Positions 20,726 through 32,100 of a DNA stretch of 41,531 nucleotides are shown in pieces. Under the pieces are notes generated by a model. That model made no database searches and was not told the origin of the DNA. It saw nothing but the letters and a program-made list of their open reading frames with translations. The position numbers and the translations under genes are program-made. The number at the start of each line of letters is the position of its first letter. The first letter of the stretch is position 1. The DNA comes from Rostrohypoxylon terebratum. Taxonomy: Eukaryota; Ascomycota; Sordariomycetes; Xylariales; Hypoxylaceae. Location: contig MU386020.1 of the NCBI GenBank assembly GCA_022497145.1, forward strand, positions 1 through 41,531, in the 5' to 3' direction.

Positions 20726-21949
20726 TCACGCAAGTGCACTTTGCGCCGAACCGTTGAACATTGCCGCCACACGATCAGCGCGCCAGCGAGGCCCATTTCC
20801 AAAGCATATGAAGCTATTCGACATAGCATGAATAAGCGATTGCACCATCTTAGTTAAAGGGTCTCCCTCTGGATTGAACCCCCAGTTTTCTAGCACGCGT
20901 TCGACACGTCCACATAACCCATCACTCATAAGTCTTCGCAGCTCGTTCTCGACTTCTGTTGGGGATAGCCAGATGGCTACGTCGCCTCCTCTTTTCTCAT
21001 AATCTTCCAGTACTTGCTTGTGTAGAATTTCTGCCGAATCAGCTTCTCCTGCGGGGTTGTTGCTTTCGATATATCCACGATCGCGGAACTCCCGGCGCGC
21101 TTCTGCCAAGGCTATGATGTACCGCGTATTGTGTAATGGTGGTGAATGCTGAACCATATTCCAAATCCTCTCGTTGGCCTCCCTTGCAACTAGTGGGTTT
21201 ATGTTATCGTAGGCTTCCGCCTTCCGACATAGGTCCAACAGACACTCTCCGCATTTCCAGAACAATCGACCCGCAAATGTTTTCATCCCTTTGCCGAGAT
21301 AAGGAACGATATCTCGAGGTGGATCATCTATCCGTACGAACCGGCCAGCGTCGAACCAAAGACCATAATCCAATCGTGGGGTCATCCGTTCCGAAGACAT
21401 TCCAGTTCCCGACGAATTCGACCTTTGGTTATTCAGCCTCAAGTCTAGCCGATTCCCATTCTGACTCGTCGTCTGTTCAGTACTTCCTCGATTATAAGAC
21501 GTCGTTGTGCATGTTGTTATAAGGTCATCCTTATTAGACGACGGGCATGGCGTTGACGATTCGCCATGAGATGTTTCTTCTTCGACCCCATCGTCGCCCA
21601 TCTCGCCTGACTCCCGTGCATGCGACCCGCTCGCTTCAGCCGCTTCCCGGATCGCGCGAAGTAGCTCCGGACGATCGTCACTACGTGCCACCTTCACAAT
21701 CTCATCTATGGCCGCTTTCAATCTTTGGCTCATCTGAGTGTCATTGCGCTTCTCCTTGGACGCCTTATTTCGCTGGCGTTTCCGGAACGCGCGTTGAGCC
21801 AATTTGCCGCGTTCACGCCGTCGCTATGCGGATTTAGATTAGTAATGATGTTCCAACAAAACGAAAGATATACCCAATCAAAGACGGTCGCTTCTCACCC
21901 GAAGCTCTTCTTCAGCGTTTTCCAATTCCTTTAATCTTCCACAGTCCAT
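20726..21949 (-). CDS. Atypical bZIP transcription factor
   Basis: Probable nuclear DNA-binding regulator. Two exons, 21949-21899 and 21823-20726, with a 75-bp phase-0 intron, give 382 residues. The basic region is rebuilt by the splice: EELR joins RRRERGKLAQRAFRKRQR. This resembles the fungal AP-1/Yap pattern, but the invariant Asn of N-x7-R is Gly here, and the leucine heptads after it are short and weak (MSQRLKAAIDEIVKVA). An acidic, Ser/Thr-rich linker follows (about residues 75-160), then a conserved-looking C-terminal region from GLWFDAGRFVRIDDPPRDIVPYLG that is typical of fungal bZIP proteins of unknown target. The start at 21949 gives a very short N-terminus (MDCGRLKELENAEEELR), as often in this subgroup. 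Its targets are not known, and nothing links it to the polyketide cluster except distance. Confidence 0.8.
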
Positions 21950-23887
21950 TGTCTATGCTTTATACACTTCTTTGCCTTATTATTTGGAGGTAATTGTTGA
22001 GACCCGTCAAAAGGTTCGACTTTACAATATTCGGATTTGGCCTTGGCTTAAATAGGATGGAATTCAAGCAGCGCGACCCCCTTACATCGGTAATAGGTAA
22101 CCGGAGGCTTTATGCTGGGGCCTCGGACGAATAATCTAGCCGACTACGAGGTAACATCACGGCGATTATGTAATCCACGATATATAAAGACTCGTTTTCA
22201 AGTCGAGTCTAACTACATCTTTCATGCTATGTCTTCCGGTCTCCAAAGACACTCGATGCCATCTATAAATACAGAGGATTCATCATTTCCTCTTGGACAA
22301 TACCACCGTAAGACGAATACCTACCTACTAATTAAGCAAACCCTCGTAGTTTTTAGATAGGTAGCAATGCCGAAACACATATATATCGAGTATACGGCAG
22401 CAAGTACTTAGTTGATTTAGGTAGTATCGTTAGAATGGTAGATAAACATACAGGAGAACTGATTGGCATAAATGCATAGCTTCCTAGGTAGTTAAGCTAC
22501 TTAGATATTTCACAATAATCACAATGATTACAAAAGTTACCTCGCTCCGACGTTAAACAATCCCACAACCAATACATGATCATTTATAACAATAAGTAGC
22601 TAGAGACCATAGATCAAGCCATCCATATTTGTAAAAGACCAGCTTCATTAATTATATTTGCTAAACAAAGAAACTCTATTCTACTAGCGTCACGAAAGAC
22701 AATTGTTTGTACCACTTATGGTCCTATGTATTATGCGCACATGGTCGAGTTTACCCATATATGAGTCCACTCATTTCATCTGATGTATTGATATTGATAA
22801 CGATGTTCGAACCTTACCTAGTAGGAATTGCAACCTCCTCGACTTCCTCCTATGTGCGCGGGGTTACCAGCGATCGCGTGTTTCGACGCGTTGTCAGAAT
22901 TTTATTCCATACAAAGCTATCTGGGCAGGAACCGAGGAACGTATTCAATAACCGCTCCTGCCAAATGGCAGCGTGCCTGCCTTAACTAACGATATTCAAG
23001 TGGCCTAGTCGCGTCCCATGGTCGTAAGTTCCTGGAGAAATCTAAGTCGCAAGGATGTTTTCATCTGAATATTCTCAGTAGATACATCCATACCTAAATA
23101 AATAAGTACCAGGTACCTTAAGTATCTAGTCCCCCAATGACATCGATCGTTGATCTACCACAACCTTGAAGTTGTGTCTTCTAAACCACCTACCTATTTT
23201 CTTCCTACCTCATCCGCACACTAATCTTAAGCTTCTTAAGCTTCTCTCATCATCCAACGGAAACACATCATCTGATATATAACAACAGTCAACCAACCAA
23301 ACTCAACCAAACTCTTTTGAAACCTGATACCTATTCTCACCTATTTTCTTTTCCATTCCTTCTACTTCTCTCATTTCCCTTATCTCCTTATTTCTCTGAA
23401 ACTACAATATCTAGTCGAGGCTCGATCGCGATATAGATAACCTTGCGTACTGACAGACCGACGTAGTAGTCGACCTGTTCGTTTTAATTGTGGGGCCAGA
23501 GGTGCCTGCTGGGTACCTCGAATCGCCGCCCTCGTCGTCGCCAAACTCAATCTACTGAGTACGTACCTAACCTAGTAGGTATCCGTATACCTTCCCACTT
23601 TTGTACCGATACCTTCAACTTCTTCAACTTTGTGCGAGAGATCACGGATGATCCATTTCATTTTAGCAAATGTCAATCCACATACACCCCCAACTTCCAT
23701 ATTTTCTTTTCCTCTTCTCACTAACCAAACTTCTCCAGAATTTTCTGCGCCACTCACTATTTCTCACATCAATCTCCTTCATACTAGCACCCACCTTATA
23801 AAAACCGTCTATTCTTTTCGCCCTCACTCAAATCAGGCTGCAGAAGCTTCTCAACCTCCATCTACAATTAAACCCAACCTTCTCAAC
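21950..23887. other. Long divergent intergenic region with pyrimidine-rich leader
   Basis: About 1.94 kb between the divergent bZIP and coiled-coil genes. The left half is AT-rich with a CCTAGGTA word at 22483-22490. From about 23190 to 23880 the plus strand is rich in CT and CAACC runs, as in long fungal 5' leaders. Open frames such as one near 22707-22985 have no protein-like features. Confidence 0.55.
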
Positions 23888-24949
23888 ATGACTCAGCTAC
23901 TTCACAAAACACGTATCCTTGCCGCCAAGCTCGGCGTGCCCCTTAACGAGGTCACGCTCATAACAAGACTGCCTCTCGAGGAGATGCGAAAGGTCTTCAA
24001 GACCATGTGTCGCGCAGCCGAGTTAATGTTGGAGACCAAACCTATATCTAAACACTCACCGGAGACAACCAACGACTCATCTAAACAATCTTGCTTTGTT
24101 CAATTGCGCGAAAAGCTCACAGTCGAGATTGTCAGACGCCGAGCAGCAGAGAAGAAGCTCAAGGCAGCAAGAACCAACCTGTACAACGAGATGGGAGAGG
24201 AGAGAGCTGAAAGAAAAAAGTTGAAAGCCGAGATCCCGTCTTCCGTCCGTGATGCCTCGAAACCTCGACTCGTCTGGAACGAGACAGACTTCGAGGAATG
24301 GATACACAGGGAGATCGACCCAGAACCCCGCCTACTTTTCCCGTCATCAACAAACATGACACTCGAGAAGGCGAAATCCGCACCAAAGGAACGTAGATCG
24401 TCTGGTGGTGGGGATTCGAACTATCTCAAGTACCGGGTGCTGGACAACAGAACCATTAAATTCCGATGCCAGATGCACAAAGCCGCCATCCCGGGATCGA
24501 CTATATCTAAGAAGAGTTCCCAAGACGACTTGAGCAAGAAGCGCTCTAAGGTCAATGGGTATAGAATAGTTAAGAGACACTTGGCGGGGAAGGGAAGAGA
24601 AGACCAGGTGGAGAGTCTCGAGAGACAAAAAGAAACTATGGAACGCAGAGATTTCTCCACGAGGCTCTCTGTCGTCGCCAAAGAGTGTCTTACGGAGTTA
24701 AACGGATTCAATCGACACATGTTGGAGAATTCGTGGGCCCTTAAGAGGCGTCTTAAGAAGAGAGCACGCGACAGTAAGCGCTGGAGGGAAACCCGCACGG
24801 ATGATAAGCCTGGCCAGTTCCCAGGTTTGGCCGCTGGACGGCCTTCTCCCCTCCGCACATCAACCTCCCTGGACGACTTGAAGGATGAGATAGTGGACGA
24901 GAGCGGCGGTGAGGAACAGACCGAAGAGGGCTCTCCTTGGGATGATTAG
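23888..24949 (+). CDS. Unknown basic coiled-coil protein
   Basis: Not recognised. One exon of 353 residues, started at the ATG in CTCAACATGACTCAG because the open frame upstream of it is leader-like. The N-terminal 60 residues are helical and leucine-rich (LLHKTRILAAKLGVPLNEVTLITRLP). A charged coiled-coil stretch follows at about residues 70-125 (REKLTVEIVRRRAAEKKLKAA), then basic, Ser-rich linkers, a second helical basic region at about 250-310 and an acidic tail ending EEGSPWDD. No signal peptide or membrane helix. After the TAG at 24947 the same frame stays open for 29 further codons of similar Trp/Asp/Lys-rich composition, see findings. A nuclear or scaffold role would be a guess. Confidence 0.7.
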   Translation: MTQLLHKTRILAAKLGVPLNEVTLITRLPLEEMRKVFKTMCRAAELMLETKPISKHSPETTNDSSKQSCFVQLREKLTVEIVRRRAAEKKLKAARTNLYNEMGEERAERKKLKAEIPSSVRDASKPRLVWNETDFEEWIHREIDPEPRLLFPSSTNMTLEKAKSAPKERRSSGGGDSNYLKYRVLDNRTIKFRCQMHKAAIPGSTISKKSSQDDLSKKRSKVNGYRIVKRHLAGKGREDQVESLERQKETMERRDFSTRLSVVAKECLTELNGFNRHMLENSWALKRRLKKRARDSKRWRETRTDDKPGQFPGLAAGRPSPLRTSTSLDDLKDEIVDESGGEEQTEEGSPWDD

Positions 24950-25499
24950 GAGCCGATGAACGGAAAGTCCGATTGGGACGATAAGTGGCCGACAAAGGAG
25001 GAGTATAACTGGTGTGGCAAACAATCCAACCTTGACTAGACTTCAGTGGTGTGGTGAGTTGTTTTGAACGAGGGCACAGGAAAGATAGCCGTCTTGATGA
25101 TATAACGAAGGCGATCATGTTAACGGGTTGGAACGATCATACGGAAGGATACCTCAAGCATGGGAGTTCAGCGAGCCCATAGCGCATTTGCATGTTACGT
25201 TGAGTAGCTACATACTTTGCATTTTATGTACAAACAGATTTGGACCAGGATTTGGCGATTCTCTGTTAATACTACTTCTTCTTCTCATGGGAATAACATC
25301 TGTAGGCGTTTGTGATCGTGATTTCTATCGGAATTCAGCCCCTAAGTCTCTTTTTGATGAATACATCATTATGGTGCCCTGAACAATAGGCATACAGTCG
25401 GCATCGGCTCTGTTTATCAACGCATCTGTACGTCGGTCCTCATCCTAACGATTCAACTACCTTTCCCATCTACCCTCCCCTCTAAGCATTACTCGTACT
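24950..25499. other. Convergent intergenic region with in-frame extension
   Basis: About 0.55 kb. The first 90 bases (24950-25039) continue the reading frame of the upstream gene past its TAG. The remainder shows no supported gene and holds the 3' ends of two converging genes. Confidence 0.5.
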
Positions 25500-25892
25500 T
25501 CAACCTTCACCTTGACGACCCTCCCCACCCTCGTCGTCTGCCTTCCGATCCGCGTCGAAAAGGCTACGGACGTACCCCAAATCATACTCCATAGCAATAG
25601 CAGACATCACCAGCCCTAGCTCGCCGACCCGCACGTCGCGCAGGCTCATGTTGCCGTAATCGGGAGTCGGCTCTGCGGGACGCACGGTGATCGAGGAGGT
25701 GTGGGCCAGACTCGTCGCGCGGGGCGAAGGGGCGATTTGGGTTAGGACGGCCTGGGATAGGTTCGGGACGAGCGAGTATAGGGCGAGTTTGGCGTTGGTG
25801 CTGCTTGGGCCGTGGAGTAGGTTTGGGGGGGGGGTGGCTAGGAAGGGGTTGAAGGGGGGGAGGTTGAGGTCTATGTTGGATGGGGGCGACAT
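25500..25892 (-). CDS. Unknown 130-residue protein
   Basis: Not recognised. Single-exon frame starting MSPPSNIDLNLPPFNPF. A Pro/Asn-rich N-terminus leads to a helical middle (TNAKLALYSLVPNLSQAVLTQ), a short linker and a second helical block (SLRDVRVGELGLVMSAIAMEYDLGYVRSLFDAD), then an acidic Gly-rich tail. The amphipathic blocks look like a real small protein, and its reading frame has protein-like composition, while the opposite strand is a G-run shadow. It could be a subunit of a nuclear or trafficking complex, but no family signature is visible. The plus-strand frame at 25687-25947 is judged a shadow. Confidence 0.6.
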   Translation of the reverse strand: MSPPSNIDLNLPPFNPFLATPPPNLLHGPSSTNAKLALYSLVPNLSQAVLTQIAPSPRATSLAHTSSITVRPAEPTPDYGNMSLRDVRVGELGLVMSAIAMEYDLGYVRSLFDADRKADDEGGEGRQGEG

Positions 25893-26454
25893 TTTACTGC
25901 GGTATGATGGAAAACTTAATAAGGTGAGCTATTTATTGGTTGAATAATGCCTGAGTTGGTATAGTGAGATAAAACACACAATGTTATTTTGGAATAGTGA
26001 AGCTGGTTAATTTGTCTTAAGTGAAATGTTTGTGGAGGATGTTGAGATCGGAGAGGGGCGCTGAGGGAAGCCCTGTTTTAGTGGGGATGCAGTAAAATGC
26101 CCTATTGGGCGCCTAACTTAACCCTAGAACTCCGCAGCGATCCGGTTATTATTGCCTCCAGGGCTTACAAGGTGCCAAAAGCGTGGGATCGAAGGACGCG
26201 CTGGGTGGACGGTGATCCTGTGGCGCTTTCTTTCAGCGACCAAGCTGCCACTAATTTCTAGCGGTCCCCCCCAACAACATAGCGAGCTGATCACTACAAA
26301 GCCCGAAGACTAGGGGGCATCTCATGCAAAAATAAATAATGGATCATTTAAATTTTGAAAGAACGGATGTCTGTCTAATCTCAAGACTCCTCACCCTCCG
26401 ACCATCCCTCCCCAGCACTCGATGATGTCAATTGAAAAAATCAACCAAGACTTC
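25893..26454. other. Intergenic, no gene seen
   Basis: About 0.56 kb between the promoter of the 130-residue protein and the 3' end of the DUF1996 gene. No open frame of interest. Confidence 0.55.
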
Positions 26455-27657
26455 TTACATATCCATCTTTCGGCCCGGGAGACTCGTGAGCCCTACAAAT
26501 CAGCGCGTTAGTTCACTGTCCGCACACCACACCTGCAACATCTCACGAGCGAAAAAAAAACTCACATCCGTCAATCTCCTCCTCGACAGTGCTCTTGATG
26601 GTGCACTGGTTGGAGGCGGCGACGCTCTGGGTGGCGATGCCGTTGCTGAGCAGGGGCTTGGAATCCATGGCGCGCTGCAGCGCGTCGCCCTTCCAGCCGA
26701 ACACGTAGTCGGCGTGGGTGCCGTAGCCGACGCTGTCCTCGTACGACCACACGAACGGCTGCGAGCCGTCCTCGGGCCAGATCGACTTGTCGTTGAACGG
26801 GCGCGTGTCCCACATCGTCTCCAGGGCTACCTGCGGCGTGCGCACCGGGTGCGAGGCCGGGCAGGGGCCCGCGGGCACGAAGCCGCCTTTGTTCGTGTTG
26901 TACATGTGGTCTTGGTGGTTGGGGCTGTCGAGGTTCTTGCCGTCCCAGCATCTAAGAAAGTTTTTTCGTTAGCGCATATGATTGTTACCTAGGTAGGTTT
27001 AACGGTGGGATGTTACGAACGCGGGGAAGTGGTGGATGGCCATGATGCCGGCGGGGCAGGGCTGCTTGGGGAACTCGGCCGTCTCGGGGAATCGCGTCAT
27101 GACGTCTTGCAGGCAGGTGTAGCGAAGACCGGGGTTGGTTCCGTCTGGGCTGTTGGGGGTTCCGACCGTCATTCGGAAACCCTGGGTTTATTTATTAGAC
27201 TATCTCGCTAGGTAATCACGGCAGGGAGACTAGGCGAGAAGCTTACGGGCTTGAAGGCGGTAACCTTCTGGTTTCCGTTCGAGTTGAAGGATTCTTGGAT
27301 ATAGTAGACAGTCATGCCACCCTTGATGTCACCCAAGAGGGCGTTGGGGTACTGCTGGACTCGCTTGTAGGTCCCGTTGCGGGCCTTGAAGTACATGACG
27401 GCGGTCCAGTAGTTGGAAAGGTCCTCGGAGAAGGTGCAGGTCGTGCAGGTGGCTCGCTGGCTCACGTCTTCCGTAGGGTCCATAGTTGCGTTGAAGCCGT
27501 TACCACCGACGATCTGGTGGAGATGCGCCGAGGGGATGACGCCAGGCTCGACGAGGGGGTCGAGACGCTGGACACTCAAAGTCGCACAGCCGAAACGGAG
27601 GTACGCCTGAGAGGTGGCGGCAAGCGCCGCAGCGAGAGCTAGGGAGTATCCCTTCAT
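26455..27657 (-). CDS. Secreted DUF1996 domain protein
   Basis: Fungal secreted protein of unknown function. Four exons on the minus strand: 27657-27247, 27181-27021, 26951-26566 and 26492-26455, giving 331 residues. A signal peptide (MKGYSLALAAALAATSQA) precedes YLRFGCATLSVQRLDPLVEPG. Family landmarks are HLHQIVGGNGF, GFRMTVGTP, HHFPACWDGKNLDSPNHQDHMY and ADYVFGWKGDALQRAMD, ending GWLTSLPGRKMDM. The FPACWDG motif only forms if intron 2 uses a GTTCGT donor at 27020 instead of the nearby GTAACA, which would shift the frame. Intron 3 has a clear CTAAC branch site. Exon 3 is very GC-rich at third positions. It lacks the C-terminal WSC domain found in some relatives. Confidence 0.93.
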
Positions 27658-29109
27658 TTTGATGAGGTCGATGTTGAATTCGACGACGACTTTGGTGATC
27701 TGACTAACCCGAACTTGGTGGATATATCAAAAAACCCAGCAGCACGAAGCTAGCCGGCCGCCGATCGACCAAGATATATACAGAATAGTCGCCCGTCGTG
27801 TCCATCGAGATTCGCTTAATGCCGCGCTCATCGGCCAAATATCCGGGGCTGGATTATTGATTTTGCATTCATCCAGACGCCTGCAATTAAGGTAAGTCCT
27901 CTAGCTGCTTCTATAATTTCAATAATTACTGGGAACCGTTCACCTGTTACACCGAGCCACAGCAAGGCGAACAACGGCAAACGCGCGCGTGGTTTATAGC
28001 TAAGGAATACGATATATGGGTACTCACGAAGAGGTGCAGTTCATACGACCCAAGAACAATTGGGTAAGCATCAAGTTATCCCAAAAGATTAAGGGGATGG
28101 CCGAATTTGGAATACGGCAGTTGGATGATTGGATTCGAGACCTAATACTGCCGGCGACCCCCGCTCCGAGCGCCCCCATTTAGTCGTCCACCCCTGAACC
28201 TATCCGGACTTGGGAATACCCACCTATACCATGAATATTTCCCGACTACCGGCAGTCGTATCCCGTCCGGTAGGTACCTTGCGTAGCCAGCACGAAGGTG
28301 GTCATGGAGTCGCATCATAATGAGTCATTAGGTCCTTACGGTAGGTTCTTAGGACGTAGCCCTATGCTTAGGAACAATGTATATACCATTCATTCATAGT
28401 ATAAAATCAGTTGTCAATGATCTTCTTTGAAAAAAAAGACGATTGATATAAGGAAAGAAGAGCGCAACTAGAATGAAATTTCTGAATAACAAAATACACT
28501 TTAAAATTTTCTTGCTCTGAAGAAAAAAATAGAGGATGTTGTGGATGTGGATGGAGAGGAGTGGCCCGTGAAGAATTACCCAATTAGGCAATACGCTAGC
28601 GTATTGTCACCGTCAATTGGCTAGTCGTCCCGTCCCAGGCTCAGGGAGGTGTTAGGCTAGGAACGTTGTAAATGTGCGTCTAACAATTGTTTCCGGAAGG
28701 TTTTCCGCTTCAATAATGATTGTTTGCGCCATTGCCATCATGTAGGTAGAACTTCTGAATTTTCTATGTTTTTAACATTTCTTCCAGGAACTTTCCACTG
28801 GGAGAAGGCAGTGCTCTAGCGAGAACAGACAATCCTGAGCTCCTAGGTATGGAATGGTAACACGAGAATCACAGCGATGTTCAGAAGATAAGACCGTACA
28901 TCAAGAAGGGATACGGAGCCAGCTATTTGGTAACTTTCTTTTATTGGCAAGTAGTTCGTTCTTCAATATAAATTTCTACAAAATTGCCCACAATATACCA
29001 GCTCCAAATTCAAACTGTCCTCCTAGACAAGGACAGGTGCTAGGTAGTGTAGCCACTATTCTAGAAATCCCCATAAATCCAGTCCAGGTTTTGCTCTCTT
29101 CCATCTAAC
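27658..29109. other. Intergenic, no gene seen
   Basis: About 1.45 kb between the DUF1996 start and the 3' end of the polyketide synthase. Mixed composition and no supported gene. It contains an 18-bp perfect palindrome at 28589-28606. Confidence 0.6.
28589..28606. promoter_or_regulatory. 18-bp perfect palindrome
   Basis: CAATACGCT followed directly by its reverse complement AGCGTATTG. Flanked by CAATT words on both sides. Length and perfection are beyond what is expected by chance in 1.4 kb, so a protein-binding site is possible. No matching factor is known to me. Confidence 0.4.
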
Positions 29110-32100
29110 TCATACGTGTCTAGCCAGGAACGCGTATCCGTCAGCGATAGACTTCACAGCCTCCGCGTTCGATTCGTGGCTACGGTACATGTCGAACAGA
29201 TGCGCCGCGTTACCGATAAGCCGTAACTCAGACTCTACGCCGCTTCTGCGCAACTCGTCTGCCGTTCGCTGGGCTTGCTGCCACGGGATCAAGTCATCTT
29301 CGTAAGGGTGCACTAGGAACGTCGGTGTCTTGTAAGCGCCTGATCGGATCTGTGCTAGAGGGCTAATGGCCTGAACTTGTTCGGGGGTTGGCTGAGGTAG
29401 CTTTGGTACACCGGCTTGTGTGCCGTTCTGCACCGATTTCTTCAATCCGTGGACGAGAACGGGAACGGTCTGGCCGTGCCAGTTCATGTGGAGGACGATA
29501 CGCGAGCGAGCGTCGTTCTTGGCCATCCATCCACCGGCAGCTCGTGTACCACTTGGCGGGCTGTATGCTGTGATGGGGGAATCGGATACACCCTCCCATA
29601 GGTTGTATGCCTCCGCTGTTAGGGCGGCGTCGCCGTAAGGCTTGTTCTCGCGCGACCAGCATTCGTCTTCATAGTCAGTAGGGCAGTAGAACGCTAAGAT
29701 GGCATCAGGGGGTTGGAGACCCGCCGAGGGCGCTGTCCAGCCTAAGCTAAGGGCCAGAGTACCTCCAGTTGACCAACCGACAGCGACTACGCGTTCACCA
29801 GTAATACGCACGTCAGATCGCTTCCGGGGCAATGATGGTAGGGTGTTGCGAGCCCAGTTCAAAGCATCTCGAACATCTGTCATAGGCCCCTCTTGAAGAG
29901 TGGTCTCGGGGCAAAGACGGTAATCAACGCTAACGGGTAAGAATCCTGCGTCTAGCAAGGTTTGTGTCTGCTTTGGGCGGACGTCCTTTCGAGACAGCAT
30001 AACATGGCCTCCTCCATGTACCATCAAGGCTAAACGACTTCGACATTAGTAAATCGATTTTATAAATAGGTCGCAAGACTATTAATAGGGAAACTCACCA
30101 ATAGGCCGTGCCTTGCTGCTGTTTTGCGGTGTTGATGGGTAGAATATGTCGGCTTGGAGTTGTAAAGAGTCGACTTGCTTGAAAACCACCGTCTCCTCTG
30201 TCTCAAGGGGAGATGATAGCTCAACAGCCGGGGTGCTGATAGGCGGGGATGAAAGTTGAGGCGTGGGCGACGCAACGATAATGCGAAGAACTTTAGCCTC
30301 TTCGCTGGCGCCATCTGACCAGTCAACCCATTGGAAGCCAGATGTCTCGAGGTCCTTCTTCCACCTTAACTCGGAAGCAAGCGCGTGTGTGCGGCCATCG
30401 TCGAATAGCCACCACCCCTCTACCAATCCCCAGACGAGGTCAAACCAGTAGAGGTTCTGCGTGTGCTCCACAAGGCAAACTTGTCCATCCTTGCGCAGCA
30501 TTTTCCCGATGTTAGTGCACGATCGGACGAGACTCGGGGTGGCGTGGATGCAGTTGGTGGAGATAATCACGTCGAAGCGTCTCTGGAAATCCGCAGTTGG
30601 TTCTTTCTCAATATCCACCAGACCATATTCCATGAATGGATATTTAGCGAATTTCCTCTTAGCGGCAGCGACCAACGATTTTGACACATCAGAGAAGGTA
30701 TACTTGATTTTCTGTCCGGCAGCACTGTTGCTAAGTTGCTCGACTAAGTGCTTTGTCGTGCCGCCCGTGCCAGCGCCAAGTTCCAGGATCCGGATCTCGC
30801 GTTTGCCCTGGAACCGCTCGCACACATCGACTAGGAAGCGCGCGAGGTACGATGTCGCGGCTCGGAACATGGGACCGTTGGTGTACACATCTTCCGTCAA
30901 TTGTCGGGCCTCCGCGTTTCCAAACATAAGAGCCAAGGGGTCGGCCTTGCCCTGAAGGCAATCCGCTAGGCGAGCGCCCGTCGTGCGTAGCAGTTTGTGC
31001 TCCCCAGCGTGCTGCGGGAATCTCTGCACGATAGCGTCATGGAGATCTTTAGCCGACGCCTGGGGCGCTGAAAGGCCCGTCCGCTTAGCGCTGGAGCGTC
31101 CGCCCACGATTAGGCCCCCGTCCTCTAAGATTTGGTACATTTGCGCCATTAATTTGTCGTGTTTATGTTCGTACACGGGCTCTGGAAGACTGTCGCCAGC
31201 TTTGAGAGTCCGAAGGTCGCAGCCTAGGGTTGCGAGTGCTTCGACAGTGTAGGCGATGACCAGTTCTGATTGCAGCGGGAAGACGGTTTGGCGGAATTGA
31301 CCGAATCCGTATTTCTCGATGTCGACGTCGAACGAGCTTCGGTTGCTGGAGAGCCAGTCGCTGCTGACCGCGGCGACACCTCCGTCTTCGACTTCTGGCT
31401 CTTCTTCCTCGTGGTGATTTTCCGCTCCATTTGAGCTGGACGGTCCGTTCTGTGTTGGAGCTGCAGCAGGAGCAGGAACAGCCGCCGAAGCACCGCCACC
31501 TAAAAGTTTGGTCAGAGATTGAACGTCCGTCAAATCTTGCATGTCGTCAATCGACAAGGTGATGTCGAATCGCTTCTGGATCTCGCCAGAGATCTCCGTG
31601 ATCATCAACGAATCTACACCCAAGTCCGCCAGATCAGAGTCGAGTTGTATTTCATCGACAGTCATTCCGAAGATCTCGCTTAGCATTGTTCGGACAGATA
31701 AATCGACCTTGGCGGCTGCGGAGGAACCAGCAGCGGCAGCAGCAGGTACGGGTTCTTCGCCCTTGGTAGATTCTACAACAGTTTGATTAGGCGAAGGTTC
31801 ATTCAGCTGAGTCTTTGGCTCCAATTTCGAATCGCCATTTGTGGAACTGTTTGTCGCTGGCGGTAGAGATGGGTTGGTCTTGGGCGCAGGCGTGGTTGAG
31901 TTTTCGTTGATTTTTGACAGAACCCTGCGTAGGGAAGCAAGAGGTACTGTGGTGAATTCAGCACCTAGGAGGGCTACAACAACGGCTCCGGTGGAATCCA
32001 ATACAAAGACATCGTTTACGAGCGTATTCTTGCCCTTGGGCTCCATATTCGAGTACAATTTCCAAGTTCGCGCAGAAGGCTTTTCTTGGCTATTCGATTG

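Noticed and set aside
22707..22985. 92-residue frame in the bZIP/coiled-coil spacer
   Set aside because: No motif, no neighbouring exon, composition like the spacer; judged chance.
26432..26992. 186-residue plus-strand frame opposite the DUF1996 gene
   Set aside because: It is the antisense shadow of a GC3-rich exon; the minus strand carries clear family motifs.
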